DNA from: an uncultured Porphyromonas sp.
GTDB taxonomy: Bacteria > Bacteroidota > Bacteroidia > Bacteroidales > Porphyromonadaceae
Assembly (NCBI GenBank): GCA_947253195.1
Contig: CAMXXM010000009.1
Coordinates: 1-14,683, forward strand
Reading direction: 5' to 3'
DNA: 14,683 bases
Position 1 is the stretch's first letter. Every line of letters starts with the position of its first letter. Below, piece after piece: positions 5,564 through 14,486 of the stretch. A program made the position numbers and the translations under genes. The notes beneath the pieces were generated by a model. The model ran no database searches. It was not told where the DNA came from and was given only the letters and a program-made list of their open reading frames with translations.

Positions 5564-5645
5564 CTAATACCGATATTAGTTGAGACTATTACCGGTATTA
5601 GTCGACACTATTATCGGTATTAGTCGTCACTATTACCGGTAATAG
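5564..5645. repeat. Array of four 16-bp palindromes at 22-bp spacing
   Basis: Sites at 5564-5579, 5586-5601, 5608-5623 and 5630-5645 follow CTAWTAYCGRTAWTAG; the last, CTATTACCGGTAATAG, is a perfect palindrome. Centre-to-centre distance is exactly 22 bp each time, about two helical turns, so proteins on all four would face the same side. The 6-base spacers begin with T and end with A, and each junction reads TAGT-N4-ACTA, a second set of small palindromes. The array lies on the host side of the att site, between the tRNA terminator and the rnr promoter box. Confidence 0.9.
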
Positions 5646-5748
5646 ATTTTACCCACACCGACATCGATCCGGAGCGCTTGCGAGGAGCGGCTCTGCTACA
5701 CCCCCGGAGGGTCGTGGATGAGGACGGCAGGAGGTGTGGAAATTTGGG

Positions 5749-5756
5749 TAACTTTG
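5749..5756 (+). promoter_or_regulatory. rnr: -7 promoter box ahead of rnr
   Basis: TAACTTTG matches the Bacteroidota -7 form TAnnTTTG exactly and lies 30 bases before the rnr ATG, giving a short leader. I see no good -33 TTTG at the usual distance, so the promoter is either weak or needs an activator. Confidence 0.5.
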
Positions 5757-5785
5757 TCGGTCACTAATGATACACAGAAGAATCA

Positions 5786-8092
5786 ATGGGTAAGAAATTT
5801 AAGTCAAGAAAAGAGAAGAGTAGTCAGGAATTTAGGGAGTCGTCCTACAAGCCAAGTAAAAAAGAGCGGGGTTTCTCTCGCTACAGGAGGGATGTCATCG
5901 ACTACTTCACCAGCCATGCCAATGTCTGTGTATCTGTCGACGAGATCTGTGAGACGGTCGGCGCTGATGATGGATCGGAGAAGCAGATGGTCAGAGAGGT
6001 GCTTGATCAGCTGATGCGCGAGAAGCTCATCCAGGCAGGTGCCGCCAGTGACGAGTACATCTACAGGACAAAGAATACGAAGCTGATAGGATCCTTCCGC
6101 CGCAAGGCCGGCAAGGGACACAATTTCTTCTTCCCCGAGGATGGGAGCGACCCGATCCGCGTGGCGGAGCGAAACTCTGCTCACGCCTTTGATGGCGACA
6201 AGGTAATGGTGCAGCTGCTGGCTCTGCGTCCTGGTCAGGAGATTGAGGGCGAGGTGATCGAGATACTGGAGCGGGTTGTGACTAATTTCGTCGGTGTTAT
6301 GTCGATCAGCCACGGCTACAACTTCCTCATCACGGACAGCCGTAAGCTGGACAATGACATCCTGATCCCGGATCGCAACCTCAATGGCGCTCAGGATGGC
6401 GAGAAGGTACTGGTCCATGTACTGGAGTGGCCGGACCATGCCAAGAACCCTGTAGGTGAGGTGATCTCCCGCCTCGGAAAGCCGGGGAGCAACGACACCG
6501 AGATGCATGCGATACTGGCAGAGTATGGTCTGCCCTACTCCTATCCGGAAAATCTGGAGCAGTACGCCAATGACCTCGATGAGCAGATGGCATACGACCC
6601 GAAGTATAAGAGAGAGGACTACCGTGACCGACTCACCTTTACCTGCGACCCGGAGTCGGCGAAGGACTACGATGATGCGCTCTCCTACAAGGATCTCGGC
6701 GACGGCACCTACGAGGTGGGTGTCCACATCGCTGACGTCACCTCTTACGTCACCCCCGGGGACCCGATCGATGAGGAGGCCTCTCAGCGTGCGACCAGCG
6801 TCTACTTGGTCGACCGCACCGTGTCGATGCTGCCGGAGCGGCTCTGCAACGACCTCTGCTCCCTCCGCGCAGGTGTGGACAGACCCGCATTTTCCTGCAT
6901 CTTCCGGATGAATCCCCTCGGCACTGTGCTCGACTACCATGTCGCCCGCACGGTGATCCACAGTGACTACCGATTTAAGTACGAGGAGGTGCTGGAGGTG
7001 ATCAATGGTCAGCCCGGCGTGACTCCCGAGGTGGAGGAGGCGATCCACAGGCTGGATGAAATGGCCAAGGCACTGAGGAAGATGCGCTTCGAGCACGGCT
7101 CGATCGAGTTTGAGCAGGAGGAGCTGGTGTTTGACCTCGATGAGAAAGGCAAGCCGATCTCCGTCCATGTGAAGGAGAATACCGATGCCAATCGCCTGAT
7201 CGAGGACTATATGCTGCTTGCCAATCGCACCGTCGCCAAGCACATCGCTAAGCTGGCCAAGGAGCGGGACGAGAAGATCCCACCCTTTATCTATCGTGTG
7301 CACGACAGACCGGATGAGGAGCGGCTACAGAACTTTGCCGAGTACGTAGGGCGGCTGGGATACAAGTTTGTCTACACGGGAGATGCCCGGTCCATCTCCG
7401 ACAATCTCAATAAGCTCCTCGAGGAAATCAAGGGGAAGCCGGAGGAGAATGTGATCCAGATTTTGGCGATCCGCACGATGTCCAAGGCTGTGTACCAGAC
7501 AGAGAATATTGGTCACTTCGGGCTCGGATTTGAGTTTTACACCCACTTCACCAGCCCTATCCGTCGCCACCCTGATATGATGGTTCACCGCCTCCTGTGG
7601 CAGTATATGACCACCGGGAAGGGTGCCGACAGGAGCGACCTCGATGCCATCTGTGAGCACGACTCTGAGATGGAGAAGACGGCTGCCGATGCGGAGCGCT
7701 CCTCTGTTAAGTACAAGCAGATTGAGTATATGCAAGAGCGACTGGGGCAGGAGTTTGAGGGCATGGTCAGTGGTGTCAAGGACTTCGGGATCTTTGTGGA
7801 GATCAAGGAGAATGGTTGCGAGGGACTGGTGCCGATCCGTGACCTCAGCGATGACTTCTACGAGTACGACGACAAGACTATGGCGCTCGTGGGGATCAAT
7901 ACCCGCCGTCGCTACGCCCTCGGCGATATGATCAAGATCCGTGTCGCACGGGCCGATCTCCAGAAGAGGTTCCTCGACTTTGAGCTGGCGGATAAGCCGG
8001 CCGGTCAGCCCCAGGAAGATCATCGCAGAGGAGGCTACGACTCACACCGCGGTGGTGGTCGTGGCGGTAACCGATCAGGTCGCAGACACTGA
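5786..8092 (+). CDS. rnr: Ribonuclease R (3'-5' exoribonuclease)
   Basis: The 768-residue protein is full length. In order it has an N-terminal helix-turn-helix region (about 30-95), two cold-shock-like OB domains (about 100-240), an RNB catalytic domain (about 275-610), an S1 RNA-binding domain (about 651-730) and a basic Arg/Gly-rich tail (745-768). The catalytic metal ligands are in CDPESAKDYDDA as Asp288, Asp294, Asp296 and Asp297, with the same spacing as Asp272, 278, 280 and 281 of E. coli RNase R. TSPIRRHPDMMVHRLL near 590-605 is the conserved RNA-end motif. The enzyme degrades structured RNA one nucleotide at a time in the cytoplasm, in RNA quality control and cold or stress response. 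It is the first gene of a five-gene operon and is followed after 18 bases by ruvB. The start at 5786 begins the usual Lys-rich N-terminus. Confidence 0.97.
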   Translation: MGKKFKSRKEKSSQEFRESSYKPSKKERGFSRYRRDVIDYFTSHANVCVSVDEICETVGADDGSEKQMVREVLDQLMREKLIQAGAASDEYIYRTKNTKLIGSFRRKAGKGHNFFFPEDGSDPIRVAERNSAHAFDGDKVMVQLLALRPGQEIEGEVIEILERVVTNFVGVMSISHGYNFLITDSRKLDNDILIPDRNLNGAQDGEKVLVHVLEWPDHAKNPVGEVISRLGKPGSNDTEMHAILAEYGLPYSYPENLEQYANDLDEQMAYDPKYKREDYRDRLTFTCDPESAKDYDDALSYKDLGDGTYEVGVHIADVTSYVTPGDPIDEEASQRATSVYLVDRTVSMLPERLCNDLCSLRAGVDRPAFSCIFRMNPLGTVLDYHVARTVIHSDYRFKYEEVLEVINGQPGVTPEVEEAIHRLDEMAKALRKMRFEHGSIEFEQEELVFDLDEKGKPISVHVKENTDANRLIEDYMLLANRTVAKHIAKLAKERDEKIPPFIYRVHDRPDEERLQNFAEYVGRLGYKFVYTGDARSISDNLNKLLEEIKGKPEENVIQILAIRTMSKAVYQTENIGHFGLGFEFYTHFTSPIRRHPDMMVHRLLWQYMTTGKGADRSDLDAICEHDSEMEKTAADAERSSVKYKQIEYMQERLGQEFEGMVSGVKDFGIFVEIKENGCEGLVPIRDLSDDFYEYDDKTMALVGINTRRRYALGDMIKIRVARADLQKRFLDFELADKPAGQPQEDHRRGGYDSHRGGGRGGNRSGRRH

Positions 8093-8110
8093 TAGAGGAG
8101 ATCGGACGAC

Positions 8111-9217
8111 ATGCGCGATGAGGATCGTAAGATAGAGGGGCTGGAGGACTTCGACATACGTGGTGTCGAGCTCGGGAGTGATCCACTGCCCCCCTCTCTC
8201 TCAGAGGATGGGCGTAAGGATCCCGACAAGCTCCTGAGACCGCAGCGCTTCGAGGACTTTACCGGTCAGCCCGATGTGGTGGGCAACCTCAGCGTCTTCG
8301 TCAAGGCGGCGAAGATGCGGGGTGAGACGCTCGACCACGTCCTGCTCCACGGTCCACCCGGACTGGGGAAGACCACCCTCTCTCAGATCATTGCCAATGA
8401 GCTCGGTGTGGGGATCAAGGTCACCTCAGGCCCTGTGCTGGATAAGCCGGGAGACCTCGCCGGTGTACTCACCTCGCTCGAGCCGGGAGAGGTGCTCTTC
8501 ATCGATGAGATCCATCGCATGCCGCCTGTGGTGGAGGAGTACCTCTACTCTGCCATGGAGGACTACCGGATCGACATCTTGATCGACAAGGGTCCCGGGG
8601 CGAGGAGTATTCGCCTTGACCTTGAGCCCTTTACCCTCATCGGTGCCACCACACGAAGCGGCCTCCTGACCGCTCCGCTGCGGGACCGCTTTGGGATCAA
8701 TATGCACCTTGAGTACTACGATGCGGAGATGCTGCGGGAGATCGTCCTCCGTAGTGCCGGCATCCTGGGGATCGAGTGCGAGGAGCGCGCGGCGACAGAG
8801 ATCGCCAATCGCAGCCGCTGCACGCCTCGTGTGGCCAATGCACTCCTGAGGAGGGTGCGCGACTTCGCTCAGGTCAAGGGGACCGGTAAGGTGACGCACG
8901 AGGTGGCTTGCTATGCCCTCGAGGCGCTTAATATCGACGAGTACGGGCTGGATCAGATCGATCGGAAGATCCTCCTGGCGATCATGGACAAGTTTGAGGG
9001 CGGTCCGGTGGGCGTCGAGACCATCGCCACCTCTATCGGGGAGGATGCCGGCACCGTCGAGGATGTCTACGAGCCCTTCCTCATCAAGGAAGGCTTCCTG
9101 AAGAGGACCCCAAGGGGGCGCGTCGTCACATCGCTGGCCTATACCCACTTTGGCCGACCCTCTCAGGCACCGGCTCGGGGACAGATGCTCTGGGACGAGC
9201 AGGATCTCTCACTCTAA
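8111..9217 (+). CDS. ruvB: Holliday junction branch migration helicase RuvB
   Basis: The 368-residue protein is the AAA+ motor that, with RuvA, drives branch migration of Holliday junctions. Walker A is GPPGLGKTT (81-89), Walker B is IDEIH (131-135), sensor 1 is GATTRSG (178-184) with the following TAPLRDRF segment, and sensor 2 is [15 protein letters not shown] (238-252). A winged helix closes the protein (about 275-345, [18 protein letters not shown]). Two changes stand out at sensor 2: Cys237 stands where most RuvB have Gly (GTPR), and Ala244 where Arg is usual (ANR). The N-terminal 45 residues are acidic and slightly long. It lies 18 bases after rnr and 6 bases before the flippase gene. 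No ruvA or ruvC is nearby, as in other Bacteroidota, where these genes are often dispersed. Confidence 0.98.
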   Translation: MRDEDRKIEGLEDFDIRGVELGSDPLPPSLSEDGRKDPDKLLRPQRFEDFTGQPDVVGNLSVFVKAAKMRGETLDHVLLHGPPGLGKTTLSQIIANELGVGIKVTSGPVLDKPGDLAGVLTSLEPGEVLFIDEIHRMPPVVEEYLYSAMEDYRIDILIDKGPGARSIRLDLEPFTLIGATTRSGLLTAPLRDRFGINMHLEYYDAEMLREIVLRSAGILGIECEERAATEIANRSRCTPRVANALLRRVRDFAQVKGTGKVTHEVACYALEALNIDEYGLDQIDRKILLAIMDKFEGGPVGVETIATSIGEDAGTVEDVYEPFLIKEGFLKRTPRGRVVTSLAYTHFGRPSQAPARGQMLWDEQDLSL

Positions 9218-9223
9218 AGACTT

Positions 9224-10711
9224 ATGGCACAGGGCGGCGGCATGAAGAGTCTGGCCAAGGACACAGTGGTCTATGGCCTTACGAATATCGTCAGCAAGTT
9301 TCTCAATTGGCTTCTGGCACCCCTCTACATCCGGGTGCTGGCAACCTCGGCTGAGTATGGCATAGTGACCAATCTCTACGCCTGGGTCAGCGTGATCTTA
9401 GTGGTGCTGACGCTTGGGCTGGAGACGGGGCTATTTCGCTTCATCAATACCTACGATAAGCCGCAGCAGGTCTATGCGACGTGCCTCAAGGTGCTGTCGG
9501 TCCCGGTGCTGATCTTCCTCCTCGTCGGTCTCACCCGGACGCAGGCGATAGCAGACTTCCTGAAGTACCCCCTTCACCCGGAGTACGTGGGGATGTTTGT
9601 CGTCATCGTGGCACTGGATGCACTGATGTCACTCCCCTTTGCCTACCTTCGGTATCAGCATAAGCCCTGGAGCTTTGCCTTCTACAAGTTCCTCTTCATC
9701 GGGCTCAATATCTTCTTCAACCTCTTCTTCCTCATCGTCTGTCCGAGACTGGAGGCGGCTGGGTACGCTCTCCCCGGCTGGCTCTACCGACCCGGCATGG
9801 GAGTGGGCTACATCTTCATCTCCAACCTCCTCGCCTCCGGCATCGAGGCGCTGATGATGCTGCCACTCTTTCGGTACGGGATCAAGGGCTTTGACCGGGA
9901 GCTACTGCCCAAGCTGGCGCTCTACTGCGGTCCGCTGGTGCTGCTCGGGCTGGCGGGGGACTTCAATAAGATGGCCGGTCAGGTGCTGATCCCCTACCTC
10001 TATGCCGACCACGGCGAGGGGATGACGGCGCTCGGGATCTTTGGCGGAAACCTCAAGATCTCGGTCATCATGGTGATGTTCCTGCAGGCGTTCCGCTTCG
10101 CTTACGACCCCTTTGTCTTTAGCAAGATGAAGTCGCGGGACGCCGGTCAGGCCTACACGATGGCGATGACCTACTTCATCCTCTTCGCCTCAGTGATCTT
10201 CATCGGTGTGATGTACTGGATCGATGTCTTCAAGATCATCGTCCGCCCCGACTACTACTCCGGCCTGGTGATCGTGCCGTGGATGATGTTAAGCGAGATC
10301 CTATTTGGGATCTACTACAACCTCTCGGTGTGGTACAAGGTGACCGACCGGACCTACTACGGGGCGCTCTTTGCCGTGATCGGACTGGTCGTCACGCTGA
10401 CGATCATCACGCTCGGAGTCCCGCGCTACGGCTTCATCGCCTGTGCCTGGGCCGCTGTCAGTTGCAATCTCGTCATGCTCCTGCTCTCCTACGTCCTCGG
10501 TCAACGCAACCATCCGATAGCTTACCGGACACGGTCGGATCTCGGGATCCTGGTACTGGGTGCGCTCTTCTACTTCGGTGGAATGCAGATCCACCCAGAG
10601 AGTGTGGCACTCACACTTGTGCTACGGACGCTCCTCCTGCTGATCTACATCGGTCTCGCAGGCCACCTCTTTACTCCTGTTTTTGTCCGATTACGTCATC
10701 GTAGAAAATGA
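9224..10711 (+). CDS. Polysaccharide flippase of the Wzx/MOP type
   Basis: The 495-residue protein has about 12-14 hydrophobic segments and little outside the membrane, as in the MOP/PST (Wzx-like) exporters that flip lipid-linked sugars across the inner membrane. The N-terminus MKSLAKDTVVYGLTNIVSKFLNWLLAPLY is typical of Bacteroidota lipopolysaccharide or polysaccharide biosynthesis proteins of this class, and the second half contains the usual FRFAYDPF segment. ATG at 9224 gives six extra residues (MAQGGG); many relatives begin at Met7 (9242), so the true start could be either. The gene follows ruvB by 6 bases and ends in an ATGA overlap with the DUF389 gene. It is not in a sugar-gene cluster, so its substrate (O antigen, capsule or other glycan) cannot be named. 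MurJ-like function is less likely by sequence. Confidence 0.9.
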   Translation: MAQGGGMKSLAKDTVVYGLTNIVSKFLNWLLAPLYIRVLATSAEYGIVTNLYAWVSVILVVLTLGLETGLFRFINTYDKPQQVYATCLKVLSVPVLIFLLVGLTRTQAIADFLKYPLHPEYVGMFVVIVALDALMSLPFAYLRYQHKPWSFAFYKFLFIGLNIFFNLFFLIVCPRLEAAGYALPGWLYRPGMGVGYIFISNLLASGIEALMMLPLFRYGIKGFDRELLPKLALYCGPLVLLGLAGDFNKMAGQVLIPYLYADHGEGMTALGIFGGNLKISVIMVMFLQAFRFAYDPFVFSKMKSRDAGQAYTMAMTYFILFASVIFIGVMYWIDVFKIIVRPDYYSGLVIVPWMMLSEILFGIYYNLSVWYKVTDRTYYGALFAVIGLVVTLTIITLGVPRYGFIACAWAAVSCNLVMLLLSYVLGQRNHPIAYRTRSDLGILVLGALFYFGGMQIHPESVALTLVLRTLLLLIYIGLAGHLFTPVFVRLRHRRK

Positions 10712-12147
10712 ATACTCAACCATCCAATCCCACTCCTGAAGAGGCCGAAAAGCAAGAGCCTCAGATTAAGAAAAACGAAGGTCTCGTCGGCTTCCTCAAG
10801 GAGTACTTTGACCTCCGTCTCGACAAGGACAATGAGCTGAAGACCATCGAGTCCATCGCTGCTGACGTCGACTTTAAGGGTCCCAAGATGTGGATCCTGA
10901 TCTGTGCGATCTTCATCGCCGCACTTGGGCTCAATATGAACTCGACCGCCGTCATCATCGGTGCAATGCTCATCTCCCCGCTCATGGGTCCTATCCTCGG
11001 CTTTGGTCTCGGGCTCGGGATCACAGATTTCGATCTGGTCAAGCGTAGTCTCAAGAACCTCGGCATGATGACCCTCATCGGTATCAGCACAGCTACAGTC
11101 TACTTCCTCCTATCACCGGTAGAGGCCCCCACGACAGAGCTCCTCGCTCGCACGCAGCCCACTTTTTACGACGTGCTGATCGCCTCCTTCGGCGGTCTGG
11201 CCGGCATTACCGCCGGTGCCAGTAAGAATAAGGGGAATGTGATCCCCGGCGTCGCCATCGCCACCGCCCTCATGCCACCGCTCTGTACGGCCGGTTATGG
11301 CATCGCGACGATGAACCTCCACTACTTCATCGGAGCCTTCTACCTCTACATCATCAATGCCGTCTTTATCGGGCTCGCCACCTACATCACGGTCCGAGCA
11401 CTTGATTACCCTCGGGTCACCTATGTCGATAAGAAGCGGGGTCGATTGCTCAATCGCGCTGTTGCCGCCATCGTCATCTGCACACTTCTTCCCAGTATTT
11501 ACCTAGCGTGGCGGATGATACATACCTCTGTCAAGGAGCAGGCGGAGCGAAATTTCATCCGCTCTGAGATCACCGGTGATGACCGCTATGTGCTCTCCTA
11601 CGACTCCTACAAGCGTGGCGACTCCACCTTTATGACCGTGAATGTACTCGGGTCGGAGATCACCGAGGAGGAGAAGAAGGTGCTGGATGCCAAGCTCGAC
11701 GGCTATGGTCTCCGCAAGACCGCCCTGATGATCCAGCAAAACTACGACCGGCAAAACGTACAGAGACTCCGCTCATCAATCCTCAACGACGTCTACAGGG
11801 GCGATGGCAGACGCGGAACTGCCGACCTCGTTGCTTATCAGCACTTCCAGATCGACTCCCTCCAGAGGTTGCTCTCTCGGTACGACATCCTCAGCGAGGA
11901 GTCGCAGCGACTTGCCGTCGATATGAAGGCGCTCTTCCCTGAGGTGAGTCAGCTGGAGGTCGGCGACGTGATCACCTACAAACAAGACTCCCTCGAGGTC
12001 ATCAGTCCGGATACGACCTTCATTGTCAGGATCTATACGCCCTTGAGCAAGCTCTCCGAGGAGAGAGAGCAGACCATACGCCGCTGGGTGGCCATTCGGA
12101 TCCCCAAGTCGAGGGTAGACATCTTCACGTCAGCCAAGAAGGAGTAG
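10708..12147 (+). CDS. DUF389 integral membrane protein
   Basis: The 479-residue protein has a cytoplasmic N-terminus (1-60, charged), a DUF389 core of about six to seven membrane segments (60-268) with the conserved Gly-rich and Asn/Ala motifs (MNSTAVIIGAMLISPLMGP, FGGLAGITAGASKNKGN and IATALMPPLCTAGYG), and a soluble C-terminal domain of about 205 residues after the last helix (251-268). DUF389 proteins are widespread in bacteria and their reaction is not established as far as I know. The C-terminal domain is longer than in minimal DUF389 proteins, a form common in Bacteroidota, and contains VDIFTS near its end. The start overlaps the flippase stop (ATGA), and aroC begins 4 bases after its stop, so it is translated as part of the operon. 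Confidence 0.92.
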   Translation: MNTQPSNPTPEEAEKQEPQIKKNEGLVGFLKEYFDLRLDKDNELKTIESIAADVDFKGPKMWILICAIFIAALGLNMNSTAVIIGAMLISPLMGPILGFGLGLGITDFDLVKRSLKNLGMMTLIGISTATVYFLLSPVEAPTTELLARTQPTFYDVLIASFGGLAGITAGASKNKGNVIPGVAIATALMPPLCTAGYGIATMNLHYFIGAFYLYIINAVFIGLATYITVRALDYPRVTYVDKKRGRLLNRAVAAIVICTLLPSIYLAWRMIHTSVKEQAERNFIRSEITGDDRYVLSYDSYKRGDSTFMTVNVLGSEITEEEKKVLDAKLDGYGLRKTALMIQQNYDRQNVQRLRSSILNDVYRGDGRRGTADLVAYQHFQIDSLQRLLSRYDILSEESQRLAVDMKALFPEVSQLEVGDVITYKQDSLEVISPDTTFIVRIYTPLSKLSEEREQTIRRWVAIRIPKSRVDIFTSAKKE

Positions 12148-12151
12148 CGGT

Positions 12152-13240
12152 ATGAATACCCACGGCAAACTCTTTCGCCTTACCACCTTTGGCGAGTCGC
12201 ATGGTCCCTGTATCGGAGGGGTCATCGACGGCTGCCCTGCCGGTCTCAGAGTCGACAGCGATGAGGTGACGCATCAGCTTGCCCGCAGGCGCGGAGGAGC
12301 CACCGAGGGATCGACCACACGGTGGGAGAGTGATCGGGTCGATTTCGTCTCCGGTCTCATGGACGGGGTCACTACCGGCACGCCGCTCGCCTTCCTGATC
12401 CCCAATGAGCAGCACCGGAGCTCCGACTACGACCGGCTCAAGGACGTCTATCGCCCATCCCACGCGGACTATACGTATATCAAAAGGTACGGCACCCGGG
12501 ACTGGCGGGGTGGAGGCAGGGCATCAGCTCGCGAGACAGCAGTCCGCGTGGTGGGCGGGACTATTGCCCGACAGATCCTCCGAGAGGAGGTGGGGCTGGA
12601 GATCGTCTCCTACACCTCTCGGCTGGGAGGCTTGGAGCTGCCGGGCAGCTACAGGGATGAGATAGATAGCGCCGTGGTGGAGGCATCCGAATACGGCTGT
12701 CCCGACCCGGCTACAGAGCAGCAGATGGAGGCGTTGGTCCGTCAGGCTCGTGCCGACGGTGACACTCTCGGAGGTGTGGTCTCTACGGTGGTGCGAGGCG
12801 TGCCGACCGGGTGGGGAGACCCGCTCTACGACAAGCTCTCTGCCGACCTTGCTTCGGCGATGATGAGTATCAATGCCGCCAAGGGCTTTGAGATCGGGGA
12901 CGGCTTTGCCCTCGCTGAGATGAGGGGGACAGAGGCCAATGATCCTTTTATTACAAATGAAAAGGGCAAAATACGAACCTCCACCAATCACTCGGGAGGC
13001 ATCCTGGGCGGCATCTCGAATGGGGAAGTAATCCGCTTCCGAACCGCCTTCAAGCCCATCGCCTCCATTGCTCGCCCACAGTCAACGGTAGACACCGATG
13101 GTCACCCCACCGATCTCACTATCTCCGGTCGCCACGACTGCTCCGTCTTCCCACGTGTGCTACCGGTCGTCGATGCGATGACGGCACTCGTCCTCATCGA
13201 CCAGTACCTGCTCCTCCGTGGGGCAGGACCCCTGTCGTGA
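12152..13240 (+). CDS. aroC: Chorismate synthase
   Basis: The 362-residue protein catalyses the last shikimate-pathway step, 5-enolpyruvylshikimate-3-phosphate to chorismate, using reduced flavin. Conserved signatures are TFGESHG (residues 12-18), the RASARETAVRVVGG segment near 126-139, HSGGILGGISNG near 282-293, a RPQSTV segment near 313-318 and GRHDCSVFPRVLPVVDAM near 330-347. The last of these usually reads GRHDPCxxPR, so here one Pro is lost and the Cys is shifted; the rest is intact and the length is normal. Start ATG is 4 bases after the DUF389 stop. It is the last gene of the operon and converges on nadD with only 3 bases between the stop codons. Confidence 0.98.
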   Translation: MNTHGKLFRLTTFGESHGPCIGGVIDGCPAGLRVDSDEVTHQLARRRGGATEGSTTRWESDRVDFVSGLMDGVTTGTPLAFLIPNEQHRSSDYDRLKDVYRPSHADYTYIKRYGTRDWRGGGRASARETAVRVVGGTIARQILREEVGLEIVSYTSRLGGLELPGSYRDEIDSAVVEASEYGCPDPATEQQMEALVRQARADGDTLGGVVSTVVRGVPTGWGDPLYDKLSADLASAMMSINAAKGFEIGDGFALAEMRGTEANDPFITNEKGKIRTSTNHSGGILGGISNGEVIRFRTAFKPIASIARPQSTVDTDGHPTDLTISGRHDCSVFPRVLPVVDAMTALVLIDQYLLLRGAGPLS

Positions 13241-13243
13241 GGC

Positions 13244-13867
13244 TTACTCCTCCGCCCCGTTTCTATGCCCTGCGGTGCGGATCAGCTCCAATAGCTCCTG
13301 GTACAGCGGATCATCAATAGAGGTGGCGAGGAGATAGGGAAGATCCTTCCCCTCCTCGAGGCGCTCCCTGATATCTGTCGAGGAGACCTCGTACGTCGGC
13401 ACATCGTCGATCACTCGCGTCCTCGCCGGCATCTCGAAGCCCTCCGGCAGGTGGTATCCCGGTCGCGGGTAGACCAGTATGTCCGTCGTCTGTGTCAGCT
13501 CATCGCTGTGGTACCACTTATGTAGCCAAAGCAGGCTGTCGAGACCCATCAGGAGGGTGAAGTGGCTGCTCGGGTACTTCTCGTGGAGGTACTGCATCGT
13601 CCGGAGGGTGTAATTGGGCTGCGGCAGCTCCCACTCATCGAGACTTAGGCGGATCTTAGGGTGCTCCCGCAGGAGACTCTCCGCCCAGCGACGTCTGAAG
13701 TCATCCGGCAGCAGCAGGTTATCCTCCTTGAAGGGGTTGCTTGGTGTGAGCGAAAACCACAGTTCATCAAAGCGGTCTCGCATCTGCTCGATGATGTAAT
13801 TGGCGAGGCAAAGATGACCGATATGCAGTGGGCTGTAGGAGCCCGGGTAGAAGAGTATCTCGCGCAT
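13244..13867 (-). CDS. nadD: Nicotinate-nucleotide adenylyltransferase
   Basis: The 207-residue protein transfers AMP from ATP to nicotinate mononucleotide, giving deamido-NAD, in cytoplasmic NAD synthesis. It has the nucleotidyltransferase motif GSYSPLHIGHL with HIGH at 15-18 and the second ATP motif SSTDIR at 162-167, with MGLDSLLWLHKWY near 107-119 for substrate binding. The Phe usual in the first motif (GxFxPxHxGH) is Tyr here. Length is normal. It follows gmk with 3 bases between genes, so the two are co-transcribed leftward; gmk-nadD is a common pair in Bacteroidales. Confidence 0.97.
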   Translation of the reverse strand: MREILFYPGSYSPLHIGHLCLANYIIEQMRDRFDELWFSLTPSNPFKEDNLLLPDDFRRRWAESLLREHPKIRLSLDEWELPQPNYTLRTMQYLHEKYPSSHFTLLMGLDSLLWLHKWYHSDELTQTTDILVYPRPGYHLPEGFEMPARTRVIDDVPTYEVSSTDIRERLEEGKDLPYLLATSIDDPLYQELLELIRTAGHRNGAEE

Positions 13868-13870
13868 CTG

Positions 13871-14446
13871 TCACAGGTCAGCAGTAAGGAAGTCCTCGAC
13901 GACACGGGCAGCAGCCCGACACGCCTCCTCGAGGTCGTCATTCACTACAATCGCATCGTACTTTGGTGCAAAGGAGAGCTCCGTCTCGGCCTTGGCGAGC
14001 CTGCGCTCAATCACCTCGGGGGCATCCGTCCCCCTCCGCTCCAGTCGCTCCCGCAGACGTTCAATGCTTGGGGGCTGTATGAAGAGCGTCAGCGCTCTGT
14101 CACCATAGATCTTCTTGACATTAAGCCCCCCCTGCACGTCGATGTCGAGGATCACATTCTCCCCCCGATCCAGCGTCCGGTCCACCTCACTCCGAAGCGT
14201 CCCGTAGAAGCATCCGGGATAGACCTCCTCATACTCCAGGAAGTCCCCTTCCCCGATCCGCTTCCTGAAGTCCTCCTCAGAGAGGAAGTAGTACTCGACG
14301 CCATCCCGCTCGCTGCCACGCGGCTTGCGCGAGGTGGCAGAGATGGAGAAGCGGCCTCGGAGGCCATACTCACTCATAAGCTTATTGATGATCGTGCTCT
14401 TACCCGAGCCGCTTGGGGCAGAGAAAATGATTAGCTTGCCTTGCAT
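13871..14446 (-). CDS. gmk: Guanylate kinase
   Basis: The 191-residue protein phosphorylates GMP (and dGMP) to GDP with ATP, an essential step in GTP supply. The P-loop is PSGSGKST (11-18). The GMP-binding region includes SISATSRKPRGSERDGVEYYFLS (about 34-56) and DFLEYEEVYPGCFYGT (about 68-83). DIDVQGGLNVKK (about 99-110) and the Arg-rich lid ERLRERLERRG (about 129-139) follow. Length is standard. It is the first gene of the leftward pair, with a promoter box 41-48 bases upstream of the ATG. In many Bacteroidales a yicC-family gene stands directly before gmk; here there is none, and a non-coding stretch begins. Confidence 0.98.
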   Translation of the reverse strand: MQGKLIIFSAPSGSGKSTIINKLMSEYGLRGRFSISATSRKPRGSERDGVEYYFLSEEDFRKRIGEGDFLEYEEVYPGCFYGTLRSEVDRTLDRGENVILDIDVQGGLNVKKIYGDRALTLFIQPPSIERLRERLERRGTDAPEVIERRLAKAETELSFAPKYDAIVVNDDLEEACRAAARVVEDFLTADL

Positions 14447-14486
14447 GTAGGGGAGTAAAAAGTGATTGATACCATCTATCTCAAGT

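Noticed and set aside
5564..5645. CRISPR-like array
   Set aside because: Period is only 22 bp with 6-base spacers that are nearly alike, so there are no true spacers and no cas genes nearby.
5653..5739. Possible structured RNA between the palindrome array and rnr (CCACACC paired with GGTGTGG)
   Set aside because: A 7-bp match across 87 bases is expected often by chance, and I see no conserved riboswitch core.
5804..7303. 499-codon open frame antisense to rnr
   Set aside because: It mirrors the RNase R coding frame in GC-rich DNA, has Leu/Val/His-rich shadow composition and no recognisable motif. The sense gene is certain.
7325..8023. 232-codon antisense frame in rnr, and a 240-codon one in ruvB (8426-9148)
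   Set aside because: Both are frame shadows of well-identified genes with unusual composition and no domain.
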